Notes under the pieces: generated by a model
What the model was told of the DNA's origin: nothing
What the model saw: the letters and a program-made list of their open reading frames with translations, nothing else
Database searches by the model: none
Made by a program: the position numbers and the translations under genes
Assembly: GCA_021234535.1 (NCBI GenBank)
Contig: CM037839.1
Location: forward strand, 26,027,196 to 26,091,195
DNA: 64,000 nucleotides
Source: Stichopus chloronotus
Lineage: Eukaryota > Echinodermata > Holothuroidea > Aspidochirotida > Stichopodidae
Direction: 5' to 3'
Part shown: positions 50,721 through 61,844 of the stretch, piece after piece
Layout: the number at the start of each line of letters is the position of its first letter
Numbering within the stretch: the first letter of the stretch is position 1

Positions 50721-50756
50721 CTATGGTTTTCTTTCCTTCCTCATCCGCCCTGAGCC
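50721..50756 (-). CDS. Gene A probable small cytoplasmic exon
   Basis: This 36-nt candidate exon has a strong acceptor (CTTTCTTTATCAG) and a moderate donor (GTGCAA) and is phase 1-1. It fits in frame after the 52.1 kb exon and encodes the charged stretch LRADEEGKKTI. Splice-site strength, phase and hydrophilic composition are the only evidence, and an open 12-codon stretch can arise by chance. It could equally be a cassette exon, because skipping it leaves the same phase. Confidence 0.45.
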   Translation of the reverse strand, partial: GSGRMRKERKP

Positions 50757-52019
50757 CTGATAAAGAAAGGAATGTGATGTTTTAAACCACATTTTTTTTA
50801 AATGTAGATGTCACACACACACACACAAATATGGCAGCAATAGCATGTTTTTATTAGTTACGTTTAAATTGAAAAGGAAGCTGCAATTTTTATTTTTTTA
50901 GTTATATGGCAGTTCTAGGATTTTTAATATTTCATCATACTCATTTAATGGACCTGGTGAATTTAACTCCTCCCTTCACCAGTCTCTTTCCAAGTTTTCT
51001 TTGTTAAGCACGTTAAACTCACCTTTCATAACAACTACACTTTCACTGAAAAAAATACACTGCAAAAGGCGGAACTAGGTACCCACGGGCTACCATTCCT
51101 TGCTGCAGTGTCCCATGAACTAATGTATAACATTTCTGTGGTATTTGTTTTTATTCTTATGATCGTTGGACAAATGTTGAAAATATTCAGTCCTCCCAAT
51201 TGAGTGTTGGACTCACTTCTGCGGGTGAGACTACCTCTTTCTACCCGAGGCGATGACATAGCAAAAGAACGCAAGGAGGGGGTGAGGGATAGGGGTAAAA
51301 CGGAGAATGAAGCAAAGGGTAGAGGCATGCATTTGTCTAAGATTGGATGTGGTGCGTCGATATTGTCGTGCATCGTGGTAGGACAGCTGAAGACATAACA
51401 AGGAAAGATGCCGTCTGATTAAATCATAGTGATGACGTCACAGTCACTGAATTTTGAAAATACTCATATACCCGTACTCGTATGAATGCTTACTCCACAC
51501 TATGCAGTCAAACCGACAACCAGTGACAGTCGAAAATGCCGGAAGAATGAAAGAGAAGAAAACCACACGCAGAAAGAAATAGCATGTCAAATGCATGATT
51601 AGCATGCACCACTCTGAGAGGAAAAATTCAGAGAAGATATCTGGTTTGAAAACGAGAGGGATAATACTCATTGTCAGAAGCAATATTGACTTTGAGGATT
51701 TAAGTTGGTGATGGAACTCAGTCGGTATGGGTACTATTGCCAAAGTTACTGACCCAAAGTCAGTTTTAGATTCAAAAGCCCTTTGTTTTTGATAAAACTC
51801 ATCTCAGACAACAATGCTAAGCGAAAAGATTGAAACATAGATTAAAATGGAGATTAAATAGAGAGGACCTGTTTTCAAACTCAAATAACTTCCTGAATAT
51901 AACAAACGATTTTCGTTTGCCTATCCGCAAAGCAACAGAGAAAGATTTTTCTTTTTCCTTGCTTCTGAAAAAAGGAAAAGCGGTGAAAGGGGGATAGCTT
52001 AATGAAACACCCGGAATAC

Positions 52020-52101
52020 CTCCAGAATATCCATTTGTAGACTGGGTCCGCTCAGAGTCAAGTGCGTAGGCCATAAATGCAGCATTTGGATTATATTTAG
52101 C
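52020..52101 (-). CDS. Gene A exon: cytoplasmic tail, first segment
   Basis: This 82-nt exon lies between a TTTTTCACAG acceptor and a GTATTC donor. It starts in phase 0, exactly as the transmembrane exon requires, and ends in phase 1. It reads AKYNPNAAFMAYALDSER followed by a polar TQSTNGYSG segment. Three tyrosines lie in polar surroundings, as expected of a signalling or sorting tail. No known tail motif is certain: NPNAAF only loosely recalls NPxY/F adaptor sites. A second possible donor lies a few codons further on, also in phase 1. Confidence 0.75.
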
Positions 52102-54600
52102 CTGTGAAAAATTTAATCAAAATTGTATCGTATATGATTTTTCTCTTCTGTCTTCTTGTCATTGATGTTTTCTAAACTAAGATAATATGAAAACCATTTC
52201 TTTTTTATGCCCGCACACTTCTTCGAATACGTGTTTGTCTGAGCAATCGACTGACGCTAACAAGGGCGTAAGTTTTACTTGGGCCGATATGTGAGTGTCC
52301 AGGGCCAAGCTATAACCTTCTAGAGTTTGGGAAGAGTGTAAATGTCCTCAAGGTATACTTGTCACGGAATAAAATTAATATTTCATAAATAAGCAGCTAT
52401 ATTTTTTCTCTCTTTATTGGTGAAAACTATATCTGGAAGTTGGAAGTTAGGAATTTTTAAAGAGATATCTATTTCTGAATGATTTTTGCACAATTTCGCA
52501 CGATTTACTGCAGAAATAAGTGATGTCACACCGGCAACTATTTAAATATTCTTTGTATTTCTTTGTAATATTGACTCTCTTAAAAGAAACGTTGAGAGAT
52601 CTGACCTTAATTCGCACAATAGGTTAAGGTACATCTAAGACTAAATTCTTCATTAGTGTAAAATTTCAAGGCGATCTAAGGTCTTCAATTTCAATGGACG
52701 AGAAAGAGTTCCTGCAATAATTTTCCCCTGTTACGGGCATTTTTGTAACCTTGAGGCAACTAGAAAGCTTTCTTTACAGCAATACCTTGATTTGGGAACA
52801 AGATATTGACATGGGATTTGAAATGCATGCAGTGAAAACCTTTGTTCATTTATAAGAATCAATTCGCTTGTCACGGTAATATTCCCTCAAAGAGCACTCT
52901 GAACAAAATTCACTTGGGATGGGTATAAAAGGGCACCCTGAATAATATCCTTCTAATTATTGTAACAGCCCTTTTATTATAAAATAGCCACGTAACCAGA
53001 AATTTTGGGGTAAATACCACCCTCTATAACCACCGCCATCCCCTCCTCGACAGAGCAGCTATGGTGTCTCTGTAAAATTGTAAAAAGAATCAGTTCATGA
53101 ATGCTGCACGCAGTATTTCGTTATTCCATATGACAGATATTAAGAAAAAAAAACCAACAAAAACGTTCAAATTTCTACCACTTTCAATAAAGAGTATAGT
53201 TTTCTTACATTACGACTTCAGACACAACTACCTCATGATCAAAGAAATATGGTAGGCAAACGTAATCATCAGCTTCTTCAAACAGAGTCAAATGATGACG
53301 TCATTGCAAACGGATATCACATAAAAGTGATGAAAAACCGATTGTGAGTGGCTTTTCTTTTTTATTCAGTTTTAAGGTTTCTCCGGTATAGCTGGCAGTT
53401 CTGCTCCAAACTTTCACTATTTCCATGCTACCGCACTCATTCATACTTAGCCAATCTCCTACATTTCTTTACTAACGGAAGCAATGGCCAAACGACTTTC
53501 ACATTTTTCCTGAAATTCATCTTTGACAAACTTAACTACACGCTCTACATGAAATTAAATTTCGTTCTCTGTGAAAACACATTCACACATTATATGTCAA
53601 ATAGACCCTTTTCAATCTAAAATTCGCAATCGTTATTACAATATTGGCTTTTTTGAGATGATCTTACATATCTCATCGATATATGTTATTAGATTTTATT
53701 AACTGTTTTTAACATTTTTTTTAGGAGGTAGAGATTTTTTCGTTATTTAGTCTGACCTTATTTGAGATTTATCTATAATTCTGTTGGACGTAAAGATATA
53801 CTTACATGGTTCTTAGCCGACCGTTTTATCGCCCAGAGTGTGATGATTGCTCCGACGATGAGCAAGGCAAACAGGATTAAGAATAGAAACCACCTGTAGT
53901 TACGGTCTTTCTTTCCAGCTGCTGTTGAAAACAACGAGAATCTACTTTAATAAACCAATCACATCGGTCTCCAGTTTTGGACCTAAGCCTAACAGCTACC
54001 CAAACTAAATGGAAATCAATCTGGTGCCCGTAGTAAGGCCGATGGAAGAAACTAAGGTCAACGACTTCCATGCTCTTAGATTCACATTAGTATATATCAC
54101 TATTCAATGCTGGTGGGACTTGGATCGTTGCAATTTTTCTTCTTTTTGTACAAAACCGCTGTACCCCATGAAACCCATGTATCACACGCAAAAAAAAAGA
54201 GAAAATAGTAAATTGTGCGTAATCATGCTGTTGGTATTTAAGCAATTTTTGCACTGGAAGATAGTATAAAGGAACCATCTTTTTTTCGGCCTTTTTCCTC
54301 TGCAGTTGAGGCCTATGACTGTGGCATTATCTGTGAACTCGGCTATATAGGCCTACCGATTTTATTTCTATGGTGATGTCTTTATCATCGTGGTGTCTCT
54401 CTGCCACCGAACAGGGTCAGATCATAACCCATTTTGCCTCTATTGTGTGATATCTCTCATTTTGCCATCTTCACAGCATTTAGTGACAAAATAACATTAT
54501 TTCTATATTTTGCCTCCATGTCACTGTATAATTCTTCACGGAACACTATTCCTCTTTTATTAGTTACTATTCTCTTTGTGATAATTTATCACGTGATTAC
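52102..54600 (-). other. Gene A introns flanking the transmembrane exon
   Basis: Apart from the exon at 53806-53921, both introns (1.7 and 0.7 kb) are AT-rich with no recognisable repeat or extra exon. Confidence 0.5.
53806..53921 (-). CDS. Gene A exon: transmembrane helix
   Basis: This 116-nt exon encodes the membrane anchor. A basic lead-in (AGKKDRNYR) is followed by about 22 hydrophobic residues (WFLFLILFALLIVGAIITLW) and then a cytoplasmic basic stop-transfer run (IKRSAKNH). The acceptor is a tandem CAGCAG, so either of two sites three bases apart may be used, adding or dropping one Ala. The donor is GTAAGT in phase 0. The order EGF, stalk, helix, then basic residues gives a type I topology with the EGF module outside the cell. 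The helix has no charged residue inside it. Confidence 0.9.
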
Positions 54601-54828
54601 CGCTCTCCTGATTCAGTTCGTTTTTCTCTGGTGTATTGGTCGATGCCTTTTTTCGGTCGGGCGTTGTCTTCTCCATCATTCCGACGGTTGACCTGGCCTC
54701 ATCGTCGTTATTACCGGAATCAGAGCCACCTGACTCAGAGCCACCTGATGTCGACTTGTCAGATGATAACGCGGATGACCGCATGACGGTGCTCATTGCT
54801 TCGGTACTGGCGTCAACATTCTCTGTGC
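54601..54828 (-). CDS. Gene A exon: long Ser/Gly/Asp stalk
   Basis: This is the largest exon of gene A in the window: 228 nt, 75 complete codons plus split ends. The acceptor is CGTTCCCAG and the donor is GTAATC after codon phase 1. The peptide starts STENVDASTEAMS, passes through a low-complexity Ser-Gly-Glu/Asp segment (SGGSESGGSDSGNNDDE) and ends in a charged Lys/Asn/Glu/Thr stretch. It has no cysteine or hydrophobic segment. The chosen donor gives the phase 1 end needed to enter the transmembrane exon. An earlier GTCAAC site would leave phase 2 and create a stop in the next exon. A long acidic, flexible juxtamembrane stalk is typical of membrane proteins that are shed or heavily O-glycosylated; that role is inferred. 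Confidence 0.8.
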
Positions 54829-55711
54829 CTGGGAACGTTAAACACAATGCTCCAAAAAATTAATCATCAAGAGAATGACGACTGAACGACGCGGTGATAC
54901 CATTGAGGAAGCTCTGCTCGACAGTGGGGGCGTTATCGGATATACACTGTCAGTCTGGGACTAAGATAAAGAGTGTTATACGTTGCCACTTGCCATGTCC
55001 TTAACTGCGTAACAACGTAGAAGTAGAGGTATCGGAAACCATTTGGGTTCTCTTCTGCAGTAATTATTTGCAACTGACTCTACCTCACTGAACACTCTAG
55101 TAACTTTGGAAAAGTTCCACATAAGAAAATATTTGTCATTAAAAAAAGAATTAACATTTTCACAATGCTTACAATACAGATCAAACGTCGAGTCGTTTCA
55201 TTGTAGCGGATTACTTCTCATAATCAATTTACATAGATTACAGTTAGTGGCAGCACTAGCAAGGGGGGGGGGGGACTTGGTGGACTTCCCCTCCCCTTCC
55301 CCCAGTTCCCCCAATCCCCTCTCACTGAAGAGACCTGACAAATACATGCACTTGTCCATTCCCTGTGTTTATTTATCATGATAGAAATATCCCTGTTACA
55401 AGTTCATTGTCTGCTTGATTACACATTACCACCTCAGGGGGAAATTAAGGCACACTGTAGCCTTCGCATCTAACCCAGTCATTTGAGGAGGTTTCTTTTC
55501 AACAGAGTATTTGTTAATTCATTATTTCTGTATTGTGGACAGAATGAATGCCAAAACACCAGCGGGCACAGATCAGGCGACAAGTTTGACATCTGACCAT
55601 ACGTCACACCGCCTTTGATGTTATGAGGTCTTTATGCAGAAACTTTTAGAGGAACAAACACTGCATAATAGTTTTCATTTATCCTCCTGCTTTAGGAAGT
55701 CCATGAGACTT

Positions 55712-56073
55712 AAAGAGGCTCACTGAGTTGGTTCACAAATTTCATGATATTTTGCTACACCTATTGAGTATCACTCATATGTTGATGGCAAATGGCCAAA
55801 CTAATAGACTGAACATATGACACACAAGTGAAGCTAATGACAGTTTAATTATCAGTCAAAGTCACTAATTGAAAATCTGTGACCAGACACTTTGTACTAT
55901 AATGTATTTAACATAGGCAATTCCTGTTCATAAAATTACTACAATTTCTCACATTTTCAGTGACTGTGGGAATAGATACGTGAACAATAAGGCTAATTGA
56001 TAGTATTGGCATGGGGTTTCTTTCAAGCTTGCCACAAGATAAACCTATATCAACTCAATGAGGCCCTTTAATC
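55712..56073. mobile_element. TTAA-type inverted-repeat element, family M2, copy 2
   Basis: The left end is TTAAAGAGGCTCACTGAGTTG and the right end, reverse-complemented, is ATTAAAGGGCCTCATTGAGTT. Length (about 362 bp) and ends match copy 1 at 39.7 kb. It lies in the gene A intron between 54.8 and 56.8 kb, about 290 bp from M1 copy 4. Confidence 0.7.
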
Positions 56074-56358
56074 TTTCACTAACAAATAACGTTAAGTCTC
56101 AGAGCTGGACCCCACAAGGGCGCTATGACGGGCCCCTGGACATCACTCGCTAAACTCGTGCTTTGAGCTCGATTTCGCGCTATTCTCGAACGTTTCGGTG
56201 TTGCCGCAGCACACATTTATCGGTATATGATAAGCACACACAATCGGCATACAAAATGCGAGTCACGTGATGTGGTAGAGTATATTAAAATACCACATGA
56301 GTGACAGTTTGAATTCAAGGACCTTGTTGTAAGTTCAATGTTTTCAAAATATTGGTAA

Positions 56359-56704
56359 AGGGAAAGATTGTGTTTGTTTAACAGAAAATATCATACTTTT
56401 AAAACCACTTTTAATTAAAATGCACAAAATGATAGCTATTCAAAAGAAGACAGGATGGTAGCCTTTTCTTCCAGAACCAATTTTCTCACAGATAGAAATT
56501 CAGTTATTTAATGCTCAATATAATTTGTTCCCCAAACTCAAAACTTCAAATGATACCTTTTCCGGAACTCATTTTATGCATTATGTTTTGATTACATGAA
56601 GCTATTGCTGATTTTTATTAATGGTTTAATAATAACAAAACAACACTAACTAAACGTTCTTCTTTGAACGCGATGTTAGAGCATTTTAAATTCAACATTT
56701 CCCT
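56359..56704. mobile_element. TTAA-type inverted-repeat element, family M1, copy 4
   Basis: This copy sits in a gene A intron. It begins AGGGAAAG after GTAA and ends ATTTCCCT followed by TTCG, so both flanks have drifted from TTAA. Interior blocks such as TTCTCACAGATAGAAATTCAG and CTCAAAACTTCAAATGATACC-like sequence align with copies 1-3. It starts about 130 bp downstream of the 56.8 kb exon. Confidence 0.7.
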
Positions 56705-56834
56705 TTCGTAGTCTGATCTTGCGAACAGTTCTACCACTTTTCCACTTACAGGATGAGATACCGAACTGACACTTTTTACAATTCTTTGTGATTGCGTAAT
56801 CAACAGTGCCAGTGTTCAAGGCACTTTCACTTAC

Positions 56835-56879
56835 TTGGTTTCATCGTTGAAGCATGTGGTGGGTTTGCTGGCATGGTTG
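56835..56879 (-). CDS. Gene A exon: stalk segment 2
   Basis: This 45-nt exon lies between a TTTCGCAG acceptor and a GTAAGT donor and is phase 1-1. It reads ATMPANPPHASTMKP, which is Pro/Ala/Thr-rich and has no cysteine, in line with an extended stalk. Its length is a multiple of three and both junctions are phase 1, so it could be skipped in some transcripts without shifting the frame. A 350-bp inverted-repeat element begins only about 130 bp downstream in the intron. Confidence 0.72.
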
Positions 56880-58194
56880 CTGCGAAAGGTAATTGAAAGA
56901 GAAGCTATACAAATGGTAGCTTAAAGAAAGTTATAAACCATGGCAGATATAAGGTAGGACACTGATAAGGGTAACAATGTGAACAGCAGCGTAGGAAGAT
57001 GTAGTGTACATGATCGGTTTCATTTTAAGGAAATAAAAGATCGGTTTGTATCTGTCCTTTTATCCGCCGTCACATACCGTATGAATCCAGCGGCAAACTC
57101 AGTAAAAAATAAGACAAATGCTTCTTGGAAACATAAGCAATGAATTTCACCTTAACTCAAGAATTACGGAGAGGAAAAAAGACAGACAAAAAAAAATAAG
57201 AAAAACACAAACAAGAATGTCTGAATGAAAATAATTTGGAGGGTGTGAAATTGCCCATCGAAACTAACACACAGAGTGGTTACGTTAAATTGATATTCAA
57301 CTAGACCTGAACACAGGAGTTCGGCATATATATCTCGAATGCGATCGAAACAAAAGAAAGATTGAGCAACGAATAATCCGATAACCCCATTTCGTCCGCC
57401 ACCACACTAGAGCAAGGCTCCAAAGCATGACCACCCTACATTAAAACCCTACCCTCTCCTCTCTCTTATGCCTTTACCGTCGTTTCTGTATAGTAACTGT
57501 GGTAGATAAAGGTTCTCAATACTTAGCAAGATCTTCGTAATTGTTCCTCTCGTGAATTCATTGACTATGTAAGACTCATCTTCACCTTCCGAGTGTTTCT
57601 AGGGTAGCTTTGCAATTGAGTCAAGATTGAGGAGTAAGGTCTGGGTCATTAATAATTGCCTAATTAAAACTTATAGATTTCCGATTGATTAATAGGCCGT
57701 AGTCAAATTAACCACACGAGTTTCTATCGTCAGCCAATGTACGAAACAGAGGGCACCCTAATAATAAGGCTTTGTTCCCTTTACTTTGTCACAAAACCTG
57801 TGTAGATTTTTCGTTAGTCCTTTTTTCTTGCGGCCCTGAAGTCTTTTTTTTCACTTTGTATTTTGAAAGCAAATATTTACAACTCTTACTCCAGAAATGC
57901 ACTCGTTTTGATGGATTTAACCTATTAGTTTTATTTATACCACATTTCTTGTATTAAGAAGAGACAGAGACGGGACTTAGATATGATATCGTGGCAATAT
58001 GACGTCGTGCATAAGTATTTTATTGTTTTGAAGACGGCTTAATACAGCTTTTCGTCGGTCTAAAAATATCTGTTATGTCTTTTTCTTCGTTTCCGCAATT
58101 CGTAGAAGTATCTCATTACAAAAAGTGTGAATGTATCAGGCTTCACCTTTGTTTATACCACATGTAAATAATAAGAATTATCGTTGTCACATAC

Positions 58195-58242
58195 CTGAAA
58201 CAGTAGTGGAATCAATTCTTGGAGGTGTAGTTGTTTCGACAT
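58195..58242 (-). CDS. Gene A exon: Thr/Pro-rich stalk segment 1
   Basis: This 48-nt exon sits between a TTCTTCTAG acceptor and a GTAT donor and is phase 1-1. With the split codon it reads D-VETTTPPRIDSTTVS-G, a Thr/Ser/Pro segment of the kind found in O-glycosylated juxtamembrane stalks. It follows the EGF exon and precedes the 56.9 kb exon without breaking the frame. It has no cysteines. It is short, and the support comes from correct splice sites, matching phase and composition rather than from homology. Confidence 0.72.
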
Positions 58243-60529
58243 CTAGAAGAAATCACAAAAAAATGTTATCACTCACATGTCTCAGTCATTTCACAACACA
58301 ATAACTCTAACATAATATGAAGCATTTCGTATCACATGTGCAAGAACTTAGGCCAGATGAAAAGGTGTTCCATTTTTCTGTAAACTTTTTCAGTGACGTC
58401 AATGGACAAGGATAAAACGGTGAATATAAAACACTTTAATTGCAAAGGATGGGAGATAAGAATATTAAGACTCTTGTTGAATCAGAAAAGGCTGTCTGTT
58501 GTCGATGTACGGGTAAGAGTTTTGAAATCTAGCCGAAATGCGGAAGTCTACCAGCAGCACAAGGAATAGCAGTACACGAGTTTTGACCAGTATATATCAA
58601 TCCACCAAGTAGCCAATATACTGTACTGGCCCGACGGCGTGTTGGTATACAGCAGCATCAATCTTTACAATGAAGAGAATGTTTTGATTTTCAACTGACC
58701 TAATGCACGGAGCAAAGATGTGCAACAGACCAGGGAGTTGCTATTGGACTAAACATCCCTGAACAGACTACATAGAATGATGAACACGGCGGTCTCACGA
58801 ATGGGATCAGAAATATATCTATTACATAATGCAAGAGGAACAGCATGGTGCTACATTAGAGTATTGAGGGGGCATATATGTAGGTCCCATCTCAAACTCA
58901 TATCTTAAACATTTCACCGTTTCTTCCTTGTAGTCGAATAAAAACTCTCTGGTTGAATCATAACATGTGTCCAGAACATCCAGAGTGCAAACAGTAACAA
59001 CCTGTATACATTAACAGTGTGGCAGAATAAACACTGTTAACAAAAATTATGTTAAATTCAAAAAGATTCTGTTAGAAACCCTCCGTCCAACAGTCTGGAC
59101 AGTCTACGCTATGGGTAGCGCTGCTAGCGCATGCAGCTATTGCACGCTATTGTAAGATGACCTCTGCGCAAGATAAGGCCACTGTTGTTTAGAATTTAGG
59201 TAACTTTCAGTACTTTATATGATATATTACATGAGGTAATGACGTGTAACACGCTTGATCTTTGTAATACAGCAATAGTTTATCGTGTCACCGATGACTA
59301 CTATGTAAACAGTGACATCTGCTCACCTAAAGGTGACATTTGATAGGTACGCACTTATAAGCAGTTCACATAGTGCACACTAAACAAGAATGATGTTCAA
59401 GCTCCCTGTCTTGAGATGCCACGTGTATATGGCATTCATCAATTGACGGTTGACCCTTGTTGACCCATGCACATGGCCTCCACCGGCAAATATAAGTTTC
59501 GCAGTTTCGCATATGCACTAAACCTGTCCACATAACAAGTATGCGATTAATACAAGCTTTTGATATTTGACCACTTTGACATAAACGACCTTTAATCTTA
59601 ACCCAAAAGAATAGGGTTTTTGTTCTCAATGTACAATATTATACCGACATACTAAAATGAGATTTGTCAAAAACTTTCCGCCTTGGCTAAAAATATATAT
59701 ACACGTAAAATCATGATTACAAAAGTTAAACGATCGTTGTTCAAACCAACAAAATACCTCTATCTTTCACCCCAATGTAAAGCAAAATTCAAGTCCCACA
59801 ACCATTGGTGGTTAAGCCACATATATGCCTATATAGTCTGAACAATCGGGTGAATCGACATTTATGTCGAAAATGTCTTTCACAAACATCCCAGAATTTA
59901 CGAGCGCATAGCAGTAGGTCCTTTGTCAAGGCTACCGTGCAATAACAAACTACCAGTACATATATTTTTTTTTTATCTGGCGTGATCAACACTGTCCGTT
60001 AGTGATTTGTGCGGACTTATATTTTGCACGGTATCTGAAAGCTTCATATACATCATTGCTCTCATGTCATGTAGTATACGCCTATGTAACACAGTGCTTC
60101 GACCTAAGCAAACATATATAGGTGAGATCAGTCCGAAGTGCATGGGTTTGCTTTACTTTCTAAAATGAAATTGGCTCCTCTCTGGTGAACACTGTAGCAC
60201 TCTCGCATGAAGTCGCTTACTAAGTTTGATTAAAGTGTCAATTATACTGTTACATCAAATGCAAAATGAAGAAAATGAAACAAATATCACTCTCCACTTT
60301 GGTTAATTTGATGCATCAGTATGTTGGATGTACAAATTTAGGTAGACACGACATAAAGAAAATACGGACGGTGAACTATGCTCGGACTACAATCGAGACT
60401 ATTGGTAAAAGTCAACGGGCCATAAAACCAAATTTATGTCCCGTTTCTGCCTGCAGGGGGGATAGCCTGCAATCTTTCTTGGGACAATCTCAACATATGT
60501 ATGCATACATGTCACTTTGCCTTACATCT

Positions 60530-60741
60530 ACAATCTTGGACAAAATTGTTGGGACACCTTGCCGTACGTTGCAAATATGTATAATACTGAATTTTAGGTG
60601 AGAGGACAACATGAAAACCGGGGCCCCTTTCCAATGTTTGCCCTAAAGAAGTGAATGTACACTTTGAAGAGTAATCCTGTGGCCAACATTGAACGGGGAG
60701 CGGGGTGTCCCAAGGTATTTTGTCCAATTCTCCAAGATTGC
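60530..60741. mobile_element. Short hairpin element with 30-bp inverted ends
   Basis: ACAATCTTGGACAAAATTG then TTGGGACACC at 60530-60558 is mirrored by GGTGTCCCAAGGTATTTTGT then CCAATTCTCCAAGATTG at 60704-60740. Inside, CCCCTTTCCAATGTTTGCC is mirrored by GGCCAACATTGAACGGGG, so almost the whole 210 bp can fold into one long hairpin. This is typical of a Tc1/mariner-type MITE. No coding capacity is present. Confidence 0.65.
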
Positions 60742-61736
60742 AGGTCCAAGCAAACAGCCTTATTTCGACTCACTTTGCACAGAATTGCGCTGCACGCCTA
60801 GATCAATGGGGCTGGTAAATGGGTGACAGTTTGAGCTTATTTTACGGACAAATCTAATGAAACTAATTCCTTAGCACATACAGTGCAGCCAACGCTATCG
60901 CTGTTTTCTTGTCCAGTGACATTAGTCATGTGAAGACGAAACCTCATCAAAACATAAAACGTTATAAGGTTCTTAGACTTACTATCTACCTTGCTTATTT
61001 GACCTTCTCTCTACTCGCATTTGGTAGTATAAACCACTACTGACCTCATTTATTAGACATCATTCCACATATCATGTTGATATTCTTTAAAGGGTACTAA
61101 TTTATTATTATTGCTTTATACGTATGTCGTGGATTTTAAATCTCATACACCGTCTCATAGTAGCCATACCAACAGTTTGAAGTTCATCAGAGCAGAGAGA
61201 GCTACCGCACAATTTAGAGATTGCGATTTATTATTTATTTATTTATTTTTGCAATAAATCTGACCGACCTTGATCAGCGTCTACTGCTCACTACTTGTCA
61301 CCTATGTTCTACTTTACACGTTTGACGATTTTATATTCCTTTCGATATTTTGATAGATGTTAAAAATGGCCTTTTCCTGAATGACATGTGACCTCGTTAC
61401 GGAGTCAGTGATCAGCTGTTGCAACCAACTGTTCTTCCCATTTACTTATTCAGAGAAGCGCACGGTTAAGTTGAATGAAAACTGTCTGCCTCTACATTGC
61501 ACACTGTCTGCTGGTTTTGAAATTATATGGCAGAATTCATCACCTGAAACCTATTTCATTTCCCAAATTGTCCGAATGGTGCTATTAAAATACATACTAA
61601 ACGTTAGGACATGGACTTTTTATGTTTTTTTCTTTATTCCTATAGGCACGCAATCACTTATATGTTTCTACGAACTGCTAATTTATTACAATATCTTATT
61701 TCATGTGCACACAGTGTGCACTCGCTGTTCACTTAC

Positions 61737-61844
61737 CACCGATACACGTTCGTCCAGTGAAACCTTTTATGCATAAACAAAAGAAGTCACCACCTGGTTG
61801 ATCGAAGCAGACGCCACCGTTCTGACAGGGACTGTCACCACAAC
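61737..61844 (-). CDS. Gene A exon: EGF-like domain
   Basis: This 108-nt exon encodes one complete EGF-like module. It lies between a TTTTGACAG acceptor and a GTAAGT donor and is phase 1 at both ends. The six cysteines have the EGF spacing C-x4-C-x5-C-x9-C-x-C-x8-C, with the typical SPCQNGG start and a GFTG turn before the last cysteine. Single phase 1-1 exons are the usual way EGF modules are built and shuffled in animal genes. It is the most N-terminal exon of gene A seen here, so any signal peptide and other ectodomains lie upstream, beyond position 64000. The exon joins in frame to the stalk exon at 58.2 kb. The consensus calcium-binding residues are not evident. EGF modules normally act extracellularly in binding or as spacers; which ligand is involved cannot be told. 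Confidence 0.92.

Larger units (their letters stand above)
48108..52019 (-). other. Gene A introns around the small 50.7 kb exon
   Basis: Contains the R1 tandem copy (50.0-50.5 kb), a diverged R1 piece (49.1-49.3 kb) and a CA repeat near 50811. A short open segment just 5' of the 48.1 kb exon (48133-48181, after TGTTTCAG) ends at a GT only about 30 bases before that exon, which is too short for an intron. Confidence 0.45.
54829..61736 (-). other. Gene A introns between EGF and stalk exons
   Basis: Apart from the two small stalk exons, this stretch holds M2 copy 2, M1 copy 4, a CpG-richer patch near 56.1-56.3 kb, the hairpin element at 60.5 kb and a G homopolymer near 55263. Nothing else could be supported. 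Confidence 0.5.

Noticed and set aside
60266..60601. 111-codon plus-strand open frame
   Set aside because: It runs into the hairpin element at 60530 and has no recognisable protein features.
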